Positions 22,543 to 34,014 of a stretch of 64,000 bases of DNA are shown here, one piece after another. The notes under the pieces were generated by a model that saw only the letters and a program-made list of their open reading frames with translations, ran no database searches and was not told the DNA's origin. The stretch covers positions 1,426,001 through 1,490,000 of the forward strand of contig JAMZAV010000008.1 in assembly GCA_024449915.1 (NCBI GenBank). Direction: 5' to 3'. The stretch comes from Sweltsa coloradensis. Lineage: Eukaryota > Arthropoda > Insecta > Plecoptera > Chloroperlidae. Position 1 is the stretch's first letter. The number at the start of each line of letters is the position of its first letter. Position numbers and translations under genes: made by a program.

Positions 22543-22838
22543 AACAAACTTGGCTGTCGGGATACGCCGTGTCGATTGTCATTAAAATTCGGACGTTTCG
22601 AGCTGATTGCACAGCTCATCTTCAGAGATGAAGAGGAAATCACTGGGCAAAACCTTCTCAATCCAGCTCGACCCAGTGAATTGAGTAGGTTTTGCCCAGT
22701 GATTTTCTCTTCATCTTTGAAGATGAGCTGTGCAATCAGCTCGAAACGTTAGAATTTTAATGACAATCGACACGGCGTATCCCGACAGCCAAGATTTATC
22801 ATTGACTCGGGCCGTGAAGGCCTAATACGACAAGTTTT
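22543..22838. mobile_element. Foldback insertion FB1 with 13-bp target duplication and hammerhead-like core
   Basis: Near-perfect inverted arms of about 115 bp (22549-22662 and 22680-22795) have a short central loop, followed on the right only by a ~43 bp tail. The direct repeat ATCTATGATGTCA flanks it at 22530-22542 and 22839-22851, a 13-bp target-site duplication. Reading outward, the left arm (minus strand) has CTGAAGA (22619-22625), one base, the hairpin GAGCTG-TGCAAT-CAGCTC, then GAAAC. The right arm has TTGAAGA (22717-22723) and the same hairpin and GAAAC. Inverted terminal repeats plus a one-sided tail are typical of Penelope-like retroelement ends. The ORF at 22465-22752 is a by-product of the palindrome. 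Confidence 0.75.
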
Positions 22839-23212
22839 ATCTATGATGTCAGTTACACAGTATTTTTGTTATAACACAATGTACCATTGACTGAGGGAAA
22901 ACACGTGTACACCTACAGTCTCGTCTGTAATCGAGCGAGCGATCTTGAGTTACAGCCACTCGAGTTAACCACTGACAAACGAAACCCCATTCTTCTTACT
23001 AACATGTAAGACATCTAGGTCAGTAGAGTGAACAACATAATAATTGGCGTGTTGCATTAGCTCGTTATTCTCGGTAAGCGATGCGTCGGTGTCATAGGTT
23101 AGTCTCGTACACAAACACTAACGAACAGTGTTATACGACCTGGCGTACTCATTCATAACACATTAGAGTGATAGATTGTTCTGCTATTCGATACGGACAT
23201 GGCAGACGACTG

Positions 23213-23440
23213 TGTTGGCTCGAGCGCTAAGCGCTTGGCCGGGGATCGCATCCCGTCGTGACCGGCAATCCTGACTAAAGGTTTTATCCGAGGTTTTCCT
23301 TAGTCGTTAATACGAATGCAAAAGATTCGAGTCCTCTTAAACATTTCTCGGATATACCTTGACAATTATCCTATTCGCAACATACCTAGTACACCTGAAG
23401 ACGGGCAAACATTTCACCCTATAACAGGTTTAATTCCATA
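23213..23440 (+). mobile_element. SINE family A, copy
   Basis: Head with A-box-like TTGGCTCGAGCGCTAAGC and GGGATCGCATCCCG, then GACCGGCAATCCTGACTAAA, GGTTTTCCTTAGTCGTTAA, GAGTCCTCTTAAAC and ACACCTGAAGACGGGCAAAC. The 3' block is diverged. Confidence 0.8.
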
Positions 23441-23503
23441 CGAAAAAAAAATCGATGCGTAATGTGTGAGACTCATTCTAGAGATAGCTTACCACCAACA
23501 ATT

Positions 23504-23585
23504 ATGTCTGAAAGTTTTTCCAGAGGTATTTTTCGATCATTATGGTAAGTGTCGGGATTAAAGAGGCTATAACCACAAAAAATAT
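23504..23585 (+). mobile_element. SINE family A, internal fragment
   Basis: GTCTGAAAGTTTTTCCAGAGG followed by a diverged GGGATTAAAGAGGCT corresponds to the linker and start of the body. Confidence 0.4.
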
Positions 23586-24159
23586 TTTTCACCACTTAAT
23601 CTATAGCACAATACCATATTAAAATGTCCGTTTATAAATTATATCTTGAAGGCCTAACTGATTTTACACGAATTTTTCAATTTTTTCATCATGAAATTTG
23701 CGATAATTGGCGTTTTGGAGAATTTCTGAAATCGGCTTTAATCTGCTTATTTTTTTCTCCACATAGATACAAGAGCATCTTACCAATCTAAATCTAAAAT
23801 CTAAAAATAGAACTGAAACTGTGCACAAATAAACACTCAAACGCGCAAAAATATGCATCCCAAAATCACATCCCCTCTTCGTATAATCAGCATATTTTGA
23901 CCGAACTACGTGCCCAAACTACAAAACAAAATATGGCGGATTTACAAAAAAGCCTGTCGAGTACGTCGAAATTGGCTAATATTTTTTGGATCAAAATGCT
24001 TTAAGTTCACGGGGCATAAAGATCGTCCCCATGTTATTTCTTATGGGAGATTTTGCCAATGGGACCTATAGCTCGAAAATTATAAGTTCAATTCCAAGTT
24101 TGCCAATTTTTTTCGGGTTATTGTGGATCCAATATTTTTTGTTGATTTCTAAATTCATA

Positions 24160-24533
<374 letters not shown>

Positions 24534-24559
24534 CAAAACTCATTTCCAACAACGTCAGG

Positions 24560-26060
24560 TTGAGTGATGTTCTTCACACCGATATCTAGGACACGAAACA
24601 ATTTTTTGCCGAGATTGCCGGGCTCAGCGTTTCTTCATCACCAACATCTTAATCGTCATCTTCATCCTGCATCTGCTTCTCCACCAATTTTCCCCATTGT
24701 TTCCTGTCCTCCCACAGCTTTAATTCCATCACCTCACCTGGCTCCTCGATTCACCTCGCTCTACAACGTCTCCTTCGATCAATCTTCCCCATCTTTCTCT
24801 CGGTATTCTTACTTTTCTTTTACCTTCCTCCCTGGTTATATTTATATTATATGAAAATTAAACAATTTAAAACATTCTGTATGAATCAATAATGTAAGCT
24901 ATTGATTTGATTGCAAAGTAGAAATGAATACTATAATAAATAATGAAAACAAATAAAAAAATTATATAAATCATACTTTTGGTCCAGTCTCTAATTTGTT
25001 CATGTCCGCAAGTTTATAGTGCAATATAGGCTAGATGGAGTTATTGAGTGTAAGCTACTGTATACAGTTCATGTGCGGAGTTGTTCACCAGGGCATCTTT
25101 AACACTAATCTACTCCATTCAAAGTAATTGCATCTCATAATCTCTCCGGTCTCTGCGTGACGCCCCCCCCCCCGCAGCTAAACCGTCACCCCCGCAGGTA
25201 AAACCACGTGGCTACAGCTTGCAAGGAACTCGTCGCTCGCAGTTGAGTGGGAGAGAGCTCACGAGCTAGGGAGTGGCTCAATGTTCACCTACGCGACAAC
25301 TAATCGCCGGCTTTGAGGGCTCGTTGTCGGTGAAGTAGTCTAATCACCATGTGCAATCCTTTTACTTGTCCGACAATCTCAAGAATGAACTACATGCGAA
25401 ACGTCATAATTATGTAAGTAGAACTCTGAATTTAATAGGGCTTGGTTTCACAAGGAAATGGAACTTTAAAAATATGATTTTGGTTTTCGTAGTGGAAAAG
25501 ATGATTGAAAATAATAGCTTATCAGGTGGATGAAATGCTGTATCCTATTAAGTTAAGCACTCCAGCAGATTTTATCATTACTACCAGCCGACTTGATTAT
25601 GCACTGTGGATTTGTGATATGATAAAGCGTCGAGTGCTTTTGGTCTTCGCTATATATACCACAAGAGTATAACTAACATCATTGTCAAAAATGGTGGGTT
25701 TTCACAGATGCTTACGTTTTTTTTTAAAAATTTTGGTGATAGTGAATAAGAAAATACATTTACAAAGATGTCTATAAGGACTAGGTTACTTGATTATATT
25801 AGAGAAGCTATGCAATTTGCCGGCCCGAATCACATGGGTAACTTTTATTTCTTATACCTTATACTTTAATCTATAATATATTGATCGGTTTAAAATATTG
25901 ACTTGATTTTTATCACCTATATCCTAAGTGAGAATCGAACATATGCATTGTTATAGGATGCCAAAATTAACAATCAATAACATAAACACCCATCGTTTTC
26001 TATTTTTCTATCTCGGGGTCTTCAACTATTTTGTGGACCTTACACTGCTGTAAACTGCTA
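24560..26060. other. No gene recognised; pyrimidine-rich and GC-rich patches
   Basis: 24600-24840 is markedly pyrimidine-rich on the plus strand (a 96-codon Ser/Pro/Phe-rich frame results). 25160-25330 is GC-rich with a C tract (25162-25173) and CCACGTGG at 25203-25210. Neither carries convincing gene structure. Confidence 0.4.
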
Positions 26061-26069
26061 TTTTCCTTA

Positions 26070-26180
26070 TTATTTTTTCGGATTCCCGCATGCAGTGTTC
26101 ACTCCCTTCACTGCACCCCTTACACCCTAATACCCAGTGAGTCACATAAAGAGGGTCACACCGAAGCCCTTTATAGGGTA
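26070..26180 (+). mobile_element. SINE family A, internal fragment
   Basis: CACCCCTTACACCCTAATAC, CAGTGAGTCACATAAAGAGG and GTCACACCGAAG match the middle of the family; head and 3' end are not recognisable. Confidence 0.55.
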
Positions 26181-26475
26181 AGAGACAGGGACCCAACATT
26201 TTGCTTTTTACCGTTACAATTTGAAATTCGTGATTTTTATAAAAGAATTTTAGAATTTTAAGATCTTTTTCTCGATCGTTTACGAAAAAAATGCTGATTT
26301 CGGATTCCAAATTGACATCAAAGTTTAAAAAATCCATAATTTAATTCAATTTTCAAAAATAAATTTTTTTAATTTTTTGTTTCCCCATTTTTTTTACAAG
26401 TTTAAATTGAATCTACTACAGTCTAACAAAACATCCGGGACGTCCCGGAAATTTGTGTACTTTTATGATTTTATA

Positions 26476-27053
26476 CACTAGGAAGCTTCGCAAACGCTTT
26501 TTGTAGTCGCGTTGATGGATGAGCTTTTTGTTAAGTTTTCAGTTTGCGTGGGATATCTTTACTTTTGCAAGTGCTTTGCTTTGCTGCCTACGCATTGTAG
26601 GTGATTGTTGTCAAGTTTCTATTGTAACTTGTCAATTGTTATTATTTACCGTAAAATACTTATATTAAAAGCTTTATTTCTATGGATTCTGGCTAACTTT
26701 TTCAACTTTTTCTTTCAAAAGGTACTACATCACCATAACCTTAATGTCCATGCATAATATGAAGTGAACGTTGTAGCCCCACCCGTTTGGTCAGAATTGG
26801 CCCAAATGGCACGAAAATATCGCACAAAAAATCGAAAAAACTCGTAAAAGTACGATATTCATGAGAAATATTTCTTCGATTGTACCCAAATACAATACAG
26901 CTCTAAGTTCAGAGATTTCGAAGGTCCCCTCAAATTTTCATCAAAATTGGATATGCCGTTTGCCCGGTAAAGAGCGAACAAACAGAAAAAAAGAACACCC
27001 GAGCTAAATTTTTTGGGGGCCAGTGAAATAGAAGTCTTCGCTTCGCTCATCCA
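26476..27053 (-). mobile_element. Repeat family C (~580 bp), copy 1
   Basis: Five copies in the window share one sequence end to end. In family orientation they start TTGGATGAGCGAAGCGAAG, continue with GCAAACGG near GATCTTGATGAAAATTGG, CGTACTTTTACGATTTTT, GGGCCGATTCTGACCAAACG, ACATTAAGGTAATGGTGATG, ACAATCACCTACAATGCG, and end AACGCGACTAAAAAAAGCGT...CTTCCTAG. No coding capacity. This copy is in reverse orientation and nearly complete. See findings for the rolling-circle hypothesis. Confidence 0.9.
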
Positions 27054-27214
27054 ACAATTTGATTTTTGAACATTACAAAAATCTTTCTAATGAATGTAAT
27101 AAGGAAAAATTATACCAATTCCGAACAAAACAAAGCAGCTTTTTACCCGGGTTCAGAGTATGATAAACTGGCAGATTTAATTGTGTAGATTTTGAAAAGT
27201 GGTGGTAAATATGT

Positions 27215-27287
27215 ATACCACTGATCTATAAAGGGTAAACCGAAATGTAGCGTAGTGTAGGGCATCCTTACGAAAAACTCGTTTCAT
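27215..27287 (+). mobile_element. SINE family A, 3' end only
   Basis: GATCTATAAAGGGTAAACCG and GTAGGGCATCCTTACGAAAA match the family's 3' terminal block. It lies between the two neighbouring copies of repeat family C. Confidence 0.6.
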
Positions 27288-27289
27288 AA

Positions 27290-27873
27290 CACTAGGAAGC
27301 TTCGCAAACGCTTTTTTTAGTCGTGTTGATGGATGAGCTTTTTTAAGTTTTTAGTTTGCGTGGGGTATCTTTTCTTTTGCAAGTGCTTTTTGAACGCATT
27401 GTAGGTGATTGTTGTCAAGTTTCTATTGTTACTTGTTAATTGTTATTATATACCGTAAAAAACTTATATTAAAACCTTTATTTCTATGGATTCTGCCTAA
27501 CTTTTCCAATTTTTTCTTTCATAAAGCAATACATAACCATTACCTTAATGTACATGTATAATATGAACTTTGTAGCCCTACCCGTTTGGTCAGAATCGGC
27601 CCAAATGTCACGAAAATATCGCACTAAAAATCGAAAAAAAATCGTAAAAGTACGATATTTATGAGAAATATTTCTTCGATTGTACTCAAAAACAATACAG
27701 CTCTAATTTTAGAGATTTCGAAGGTCCCCTCCAATTTTCATCAAGATCGGATAAGCCGTTTGCCTGGTAGAGAGCGAACAAACAGACAAAAATACAAACA
27801 AAAAAACAAAAAAACATTGGAGCTAAATTTTTTGAGGGGTCAGTGAAATTGAAGTCTTCGCTTCGCTCATCCA
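27290..27873 (-). mobile_element. Repeat family C, copy 2
   Basis: Full-length, same orientation as copy 1 and 236 bp from it, ending in the same CACTAGGAAGCTTCGC (plus strand, 27290) and CTTCGCTTCGCTCATCCAA. The two differ by scattered substitutions and small indels, so they are separate insertions or an old duplication. Confidence 0.9.
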
Positions 27874-27879
27874 ATTAAT

Positions 27880-28550
27880 TAATTTAACTAGCGTTTTTCA
27901 TATACATTTTTATCTATTCTTCCATTGGGGTACAAATTTGTGTACTTATTCACGTATAGTAGATTCTTTAAAATAGTACCATAAACAAGAGTGTGAGAGT
28001 TAAATGGTCATGCAGCGACTGTTGCGTGTGCATGAAGTCCTCAAGCTGTGGAACGGGGGCTAGGGAAGATTCAGGACATCATCCAAGGAGGGGGCGCGGC
28101 TCATCGCCACTTTACGTATGCTTTATGACATATTATAAAAATGCAAATTCTTTACTGTCTCCCATGCAATAATGTTTATAACGAGTGGCGCCACTGGAGC
28201 TAAGTCACGCACAGTTTACCTTTAAATTCTACTTGATTAAACAAAACAAAATAAAATTCTTAGAGAAAATATTCACATTTTCAATTAGGCCTAAATACAA
28301 AATTATGAGTAGAAATCATTTTGCTGTAAAGTAAAATAGCTTTTCGGAAATCGATCTTTCTATGGATCTGTTACTAAATACTAGAGCAAGTTCAACAATC
28401 ATATGGGTGTAGGGCCTACCCAAGAGTGAGAGAGATGATAAATAACCAACAGATCGTAGAAAAATACTACAGAAATTCAATAATTTGGCATCCATTGGCC
28501 TTTTTGATCGGTGCTGGGAAAGCATACACTTAAAAAGGTTCGTTGCTTGT
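27880..28550. other. No gene recognised
   Basis: A small perfect palindrome GAGTGGCGCCACTG lies at 28181-28194; nothing else stands out. Confidence 0.4.
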
Positions 28551-28555
28551 AGGCG

Positions 28556-28745
28556 CATTCAAAATGGTGGAGGTGCCGGGTCATGAATTTTCCAACTTTC
28601 TGGGGGACTTCGGCACTTTTTTTTTCTTACCCCCAGGTTCACCAAAATCATTCTGTATCATTCTTATTGAAGGGCAATGCTTATAACAACAAAATCCGCG
28701 TCTCAACCGGACGTCGTGTTAGGCTGTTATCGTGAGACGTTACGT
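28556..28745 (-). mobile_element. MITE family B, copy 4 (partial, reverse)
   Basis: The plus strand reads AATGGTGGAGGTGCCGGGTC (the reversed CCGGCACCTCCACCA signature), CCCCCAGGTTCACCAAAATC, ATTGAAGGGCAATGC, CAACCGGACGTCG and CGTGAGACGTTACG, in exactly reversed family order. Both termini are missing. Confidence 0.65.
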
Positions 28746-28789
28746 AGGGCCTACGCACATGAACTTCTTGGTAAGGTTGCGCGATGCGT

Positions 28790-28915
28790 TGGGTGAGTAT
28801 CTAGGATTCATGGGTTGAAGGGAATGTCCGATAAGACTCAATCACAGCAGTCGCATTAACGACTAAAAACATCCCAGGAAAAACTTTCATTCAGGATTGC
28901 TGGTTGCAGGATTCA
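28790..28915 (-). mobile_element. SINE family A fragment, reverse orientation
   Basis: The plus strand reads GGGAATGTCCGATAAGACTC, CGCATTAACGACTAAAAACA and GGAAAAACTTTCATTCAGGA, then TTGCTGGTTGCAGGATTCAC leading into the tRNA-like head. Confidence 0.75.
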
Positions 28916-28999
28916 CCCCGAGTCTCAGACGTCCCACGTGAGATACGTTGGTCGATGGGAGTCTGGGAAACTAAATTGTCTACACTGGGACATTTAAGT

Positions 29000-30465
29000 T
29001 CTGCTAATAGTTTTTATTCGAAGTCAAGCGTATTTGTGAAATTACATTTTATTTATTTTATAAATTTGAAACATCCCCTATGGTTTTAGCGGAACAATGT
29101 AGTTTTACGTATATTTTTACTTTTATTATATGAAATGAAGGAATGAGAGATTTTTGCCCAGTCGTTCATATGGTTTTCGATTTTTCACGTCTGCCCCCCC
29201 CCCCTTCCCTTCCCCCCGCTGTTGTTGCCGCCGTGCACTTCTGAGACTTTGGCGCATGGGTTGGGGGGGGGGGGAGTCTGTGGCGCCTGGCTGATGGTCG
29301 CGCTACGGGTCCGCAAAGCTATCTAACATGAACATAGGCATACACGGGCAAAAAGAGGACAAATGAGTCTAGAGTCCCGTCTGGATATTAATTCGGCCTT
29401 TGTATTTCCAAAATATATTTTTGTGATATTTCTTTTCGAGGGTTTGTGGAGTTGGATTGATCATTAATTTGATGTGTATATTTCATGTTGGATTAAATAA
29501 AAAGCAATATCTCCCTTTGATGATTCCGCATTGCAATGCAGTGTTTCGCTGTAGTGCGTTATTTCCGACCTGTAAGTGCTAAACTCAATAACACGATCTT
29601 TCTATAGGACACCTACGTGTTTGGACCTAGTGACAGCTCACTATTTTATGCGATTCGTTCAAGGAGTCATGCAAGAGTTTTTTTTGTAAGAAAAACTTTT
29701 CGTTTCTTTATCGAAGAAAATGAGTTTTTGTGAATCCTTCTTTTCTTTGCAAATCATTCCAGATAAAAAAGTCGTGAAAAGGGAAAACGTTAGTGGGAGG
29801 GGGGTCATGAAGGCCTCAATGCCCTGCAGTTAAAACAGTCAGAACGCCATGGACAGATCCCTTCCTCTTGGCTTGGATCTGCGCAGATGATGTGAGAGTG
29901 TCCATGTTCTAAAACCCCTCACTCCCGTATAAATGTTATACAAAATGTCCTCGAGACTATTCCCAAGGGACATGTCCCGTACGTTGCCAACTTGCAACAA
30001 CCCTTAATTAATCGGGTTTGCAATGGTGACAAAATATTTCATTTACTCTTTTTTTTTTTGAATTGCGAGATGATTTTTTCGTCATGTTGATTGCTTTTTT
30101 TGCCTCTCTCTGCTATCGCAATTATACCATTGAGTGCGATGGCTGAGGCCTGAGGGCTCGCGAGTACGATCAAGGATAAATACAGAGCTAAACTTCCTTT
30201 CACCAGTGATAGACCCGCTATGTGTCCAACCGTGTGAGCCTCCAATCCAACGCGTTCACAATTAAATGTTAGAGTGAAATCCACCTTCGAAAGTAACAAC
30301 AAGGTCCAACCAACACTGACAACTCGGCACTCGCATTTATTGAATAATTACATTTGTATTATTAATGTAGTTAACATTTTGAGTTGGTATTAATTTGTTT
30401 GTCTAACTAGTAGAAGCGGACATGAATCAATACATGTCGCTTGGTATAATGTGATTACCGACAGA
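29000..30465. other. No gene recognised; facing C and G tracts
   Basis: A C-rich tract at 29194-29218 and a G tract at 29263-29274 lie about 50 bp apart on the same strand. A 92-codon minus-strand frame at 30039-30302 is Ala/Leu-rich in the middle (GLSLVKGSLALYLSLIVLAS) but I see no family. Confidence 0.4.
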
Positions 30466-30469
30466 AGTG

Positions 30470-30726
30470 GCTCAAACGTTATGCCCCAGACTCTGCTTCG
30501 GGTAGTTACAGTCTAATCCCACCAGCGACAATCCTGACTGAAGGTTTATTCCGTGGTTTTCTTCAGGCGTCTAGGCGAATACTGAGATTGATTCCTCAGA
30601 AAACTCTCGGACAATTTCCTTTAACTTCCTAATAACCTAGATAGTCACCTGATAGAAGAGGGTCACACAGGGTCAAAGCTTATGTGTACCCTACAGCGGG
30701 CATCGTTACGGAAAAAGTATTTGTTT
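30470..30726 (+). mobile_element. SINE family A, full-length copy (best reference in the window)
   Basis: A box: GTGGCTCAAACGTTATGCCC at 30467. Anticodon-arm region GACTCTGCTTCGGG, B-box-like GTTACAGTCTAATCCC, linker ACCAGCGACAATCCTGACTG, body TTCTTCAGGCGTCTAGGCG, CCTCAGAAAACTCTCGGACA, CTTCCTAATAACCTAGATAG, GAGGGTCACACAGGGTCAA, and the 3' end CCTACAGCGGGCATCGTTAC followed by an A/T-rich tail. Confidence 0.88.
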
Positions 30727-30729
30727 TAA

Positions 30730-32570
30730 ATGTGGTTGCGACCATGTTTTCTTATGGTCCCTAAGCTTCCCAGGCAAGATCGTAGGTGTTGCACTGCACA
30801 TATAAGTAATGTATGATATAGCCACAATCACTGCATGATTTAGACGTATGCTCTTTGTGACTACACAAGCGTTCCCTGACGCACAAGCAGGTGCGAATAA
30901 CAACTTTCCACTTCCACCACTCCAATACTCCATTTTATTTAACTACTCCGATTAAATTTTATGTCGATTCCAGTTTATTTGATATGAGATGACACCGGCA
31001 CTACTATAATAGGTCGTTTATTATCAAAAGCAGGAATGCTTCAATAAAATCATTCAGACATATTTCAATTTCCAGTGATGGCGGGGATCTATGGGATTTA
31101 ACGATTCGGCGAGGTTTTTATGAGGCTTAAAGACTGAATTTAAATTATTATTTAAGTTTATTCTTCTTTATTATACTTTATCTTTTAATTTCCCCAAAGT
31201 GTACACCGATGTTTTTAAAGATGATAGGCGCATGAAAAAACAACACATGGATGTAAAATGTCCGTAAACTATAAGTCTAAATTTCTGAGTTTGCTATTGT
31301 TTTGCGTTTCTCGCACATTTTTCTAGCCCTAGGAAGTGTATTCTATTTGTTGCGAGAAGCGTGCCCGATTACACCATTTGGTCGCCACACTGCGGCTCTT
31401 TTATTATTTTGTAGGTCTATGCGAGGGCGAAGAGCCTCTAAATAACAATTATGTGGTTTGTAGAACATTCTACCTTACAAACCACTCTTAAACGTCTCGG
31501 GGACCGGAGTTCAAACAATCTTAAGATTCCATGATACTATTTTCAGTTTGTAACTGTAACGCTGACATTTTACTGGTCATAATGAAAGTTATGCAAATTT
31601 ATCATGTGCGTGAATTCAGAATTGTTCATTATCTAGTCTTCAAATTTTCCTCAAGACAGCTATCAACCATACTCTCGTACAAATTAGAGACACATTTTTG
31701 CTAAAATAATCGCAATTGGGATTAGAACCATATTTAATATTATATGATCTTCGGTTTATACTGGCCAGAAAGTCCAAGCAGAGATGGATGTTCTAAAACG
31801 GTTTTCTCTACACGCGTTCCCTCAGATGTGAATCACACAATACTTAATCAAGATATAGCTGCCTGTCTCTAAACAATATCGTCGCAACTAATTTTAATGC
31901 GTCCGCATCTGAGGGGGAGGTGGGTTTGAGGCAGCTCTCACTTCTATCTGCCCACGCAAACAGAAAGCCAAGTTCTTGAGCCGCATCCAAGTGATGATAT
32001 CAAATTCTTTGTTTTTCTTTCGGAGTGGTCTCTGAAAGCGCTGTACGTTCAGTTGGCGACCTTGTAATAAATTACTACGTTGAATGGCATGTTTCGCTTC
32101 TCTCACAATACTATTAGTTTCTTGTTCTTTCTTCATCATCAGGAAAATCACACTCTAAGTGCATATGAGGGTGAGACCATGTTCACAAACTTCTGGAAAG
32201 GCCAGCTTAAAAAATTTGATTTCGTGGTTTGCAAACAAAATTTAAATGTGATTTTTCTTTTTAACATCTGAAAGCTATTGACAGGAACCCGAGGTATCGT
32301 TATCCAAAGTTTTTATTCTATTTTACTAGTGATTTTTTAAATTCTTAGTTTTGACACTCAACATTTTCTTCAATATTTGAAAACAAAACAAATTACAACA
32401 ACAATAGGAACAGCTGATGTCGAAGAAGTTGGATACTATAAAGAAAGGACAAAGAAGTTGGAAACTAGAAAGAAAGGTCTAATAAGAATGTGGATACTGG
32501 AAGGACATAATGAAGGATCAAGATTGCTGGGAAAACTACAGAGATTGAAAGCACAAAAGTGTGTTTGGCG
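30730..32570. other. No gene recognised
   Basis: Several 60-85 codon frames (30706-30933, 31894-32151, 32377-32580) have no recognisable domains. The last is Lys/Arg-rich (KERTKKLETRKKG) and could be the eroded end of a retroelement frame, since a retroelement-like tail follows. Confidence 0.35.
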
Positions 32571-32572
32571 CC

Positions 32573-32826
32573 AATTTTGATATTTTTTAATTTACATCTT
32601 TGGATTTTATATGAAGTTTATTAAGTTTACCTAAGCCTCCTTGGCATTCAATTTTGATATTTTTAATTTAATTTATTTACTTGTATTTGATATGAAGTTT
32701 ATGAATTGACTTATATTTACATCTGGTTATGCGTACTGTTTTTATCTGTATTCTTGGTCAAGCAGAACAAAAGGCCTTATGGCCTTAAGCTTCGCCAAGT
32801 CGAAAATAAAGACTATTTTATTATTA
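32573..32826 (+). mobile_element. Possible 3' end of a non-LTR retroelement with internal duplication
   Basis: ATTTTGATATTTTTTAATTT..GATTTTATATGAAGTTTAT at 32574-32622 is repeated at 32650-32703 with small changes. The region ends with AAAAGGCCTTATGGCCTTAA, AAATAAAGACTATTTTATTA and an ATT tail, similar in style to the 3' end at 56200-56265. Confidence 0.35.
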
Positions 32827-33281
32827 CTAGGTAAACGCCAAAGTCGTTGTTAGACGAGTGAGTGAGCCATGTGTTGAGTTACCCGTTAACTTCCTTTTCT
32901 TTCCCCTACTTAGGCCTCCCTAGCCTATCATAGGCTACAGTGGAGCATTATGACCTAATTTATGACCTAACTTAAATACCCTATTATTTATACGAATATT
33001 ATAATCAAACTTAATGCAAATTTTTCCCGCGTCCTCAACACATGACTCTTCACTCGTCTAACACGACTAATTTAACATTCCTTTTCTTCCCCCTACCTTA
33101 GGCCTCCTAGCCTATCATAGGCTACAGTGGAGCATTATGGCCTAAACTATTGACCTAAACTTAAATAGGCCTACCCTATTATTTATACGAATATTATAAT
33201 TAAACTTAAATGCAAATGTTCCCGCGTACTCAACACATGACTCTCTCACTCGTCTAACAACGACTTTGGCTGTTTCCCTAG
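32827..33281. mobile_element. MITE with ~50 bp terminal inverted repeats and internal tandem duplication
   Basis: The left end begins CTAGGTAAACGCCAAAGTCG and continues TTGTTAGACGAGTGAGTGAG. The right end (33226-33281) is its near-perfect reverse complement, ending CGACTTTGGCTGTTTCCCTAG. The interior holds two ~186-bp units (about 32889-33074 and 33075-33262) sharing TAGCCTATCATAGGCTACAG, TGGAGCATTATG and TATTTATACGAATATTATAA. No clear target duplication. The TTAGACGAGTGAG motif also ends the fragment at 33690-33880. Confidence 0.8.
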
Positions 33282-33283
33282 TC

Positions 33284-33350
33284 GAGTTGGCTAAAGCGCC
33301 CTTATAGCCCAAATGTGGGAGACGTGGGTTCAATAGTCGGGAAAGATTTT
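33284..33350 (+). mobile_element. tRNA-like sequence, probable SINE head
   Basis: A-box-like TCGAGTTGGCTAAAGCGCCC, anticodon-arm region CTTATAGCCCAAA, B-box-like GTGGGTTCAATAGTC. The spacing suits an internal pol III promoter, but the acceptor arms do not pair, so this is a tRNA relic or SINE rather than a working tRNA gene. Confidence 0.45.
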
Positions 33351-33689
33351 GTAATTTCTGGATTGTATTTTTAAATTATTTAACATGTTTTGAAATGTAA
33401 ATAACGTAGTGTAGTCCATCATCTGTGACAATACTATGGAAAACATACCAAGTACGAAATACGTGAAAATATTGCAAGGTTTACTCAATCTACGAGCGGA
33501 ATTTGGGGTACCTTGACATCCAACATTCGATTAACCTTGGACACGGCATTTCACAGCCAGGTAAATAACAAACAAAAAATATTATTTCAAAATGAAAAAC
33601 CATTGTCGTTAAAATAATTTCTATACATTTCAACGTATTTTTCAGTATTTTATTTCTTGCGGGTTTAAAACCACAACGGATTGAGCTCA

Positions 33690-33880
33690 TTTTGTTAGCA
33701 GTTCTCAGTTACCTGGTCACGGATGTCTGTTTAAAATATCAGCTCAATCTATTTGGCCGTTCGGCCGTATGAGCCCGGACAGACAGACATTTAACATACA
33801 TACATTGGACAATGCTCACGGCCAAGGCCCGATCGAGTAGAGCGTAACAGAATCCTCATTCGCTTCGCTCACTCGTCTAA
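33690..33880 (-). mobile_element. Repeat fragment ending in TTAGACGAGTGAGCGAAGCG
   Basis: On the plus strand: TTTGGCCGTTCGGCCGTATG, CCGGACAGACAGACATTT, then the terminus CATTCGCTTCGCTCACTCGTCTAA at about 33858-33881 given here in two parts (CATTCGCTTCGC, TCACTCGTCTAA). The terminus combines the GAGCGAAGCGAA motif of repeat family C with the TTAGACGAGTGAG motif of the MITE at 32827. A long (ATT)n run abuts it. Confidence 0.5.
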
Positions 33881-33881
33881 T

Positions 33882-33888
33882 TATTATA

Positions 33889-33955
<67 letters not shown>

Positions 33956-33969
33956 ATTATTATTATTAC

Positions 33970-34010
<41 letters not shown>
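33882..34010. repeat. (ATT)n microsatellite
   Basis: About 40 ATT units with minor interruptions at 33948 and 33969; begins exactly at the end of the repeat fragment above. Confidence 0.98.
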
Positions 34011-34014
34011 GTGC

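Noticed and set aside
22465..22752. 95-codon open frame
   Set aside because: Lies within a perfect inverted repeat; its two halves are mirror images, not a protein.
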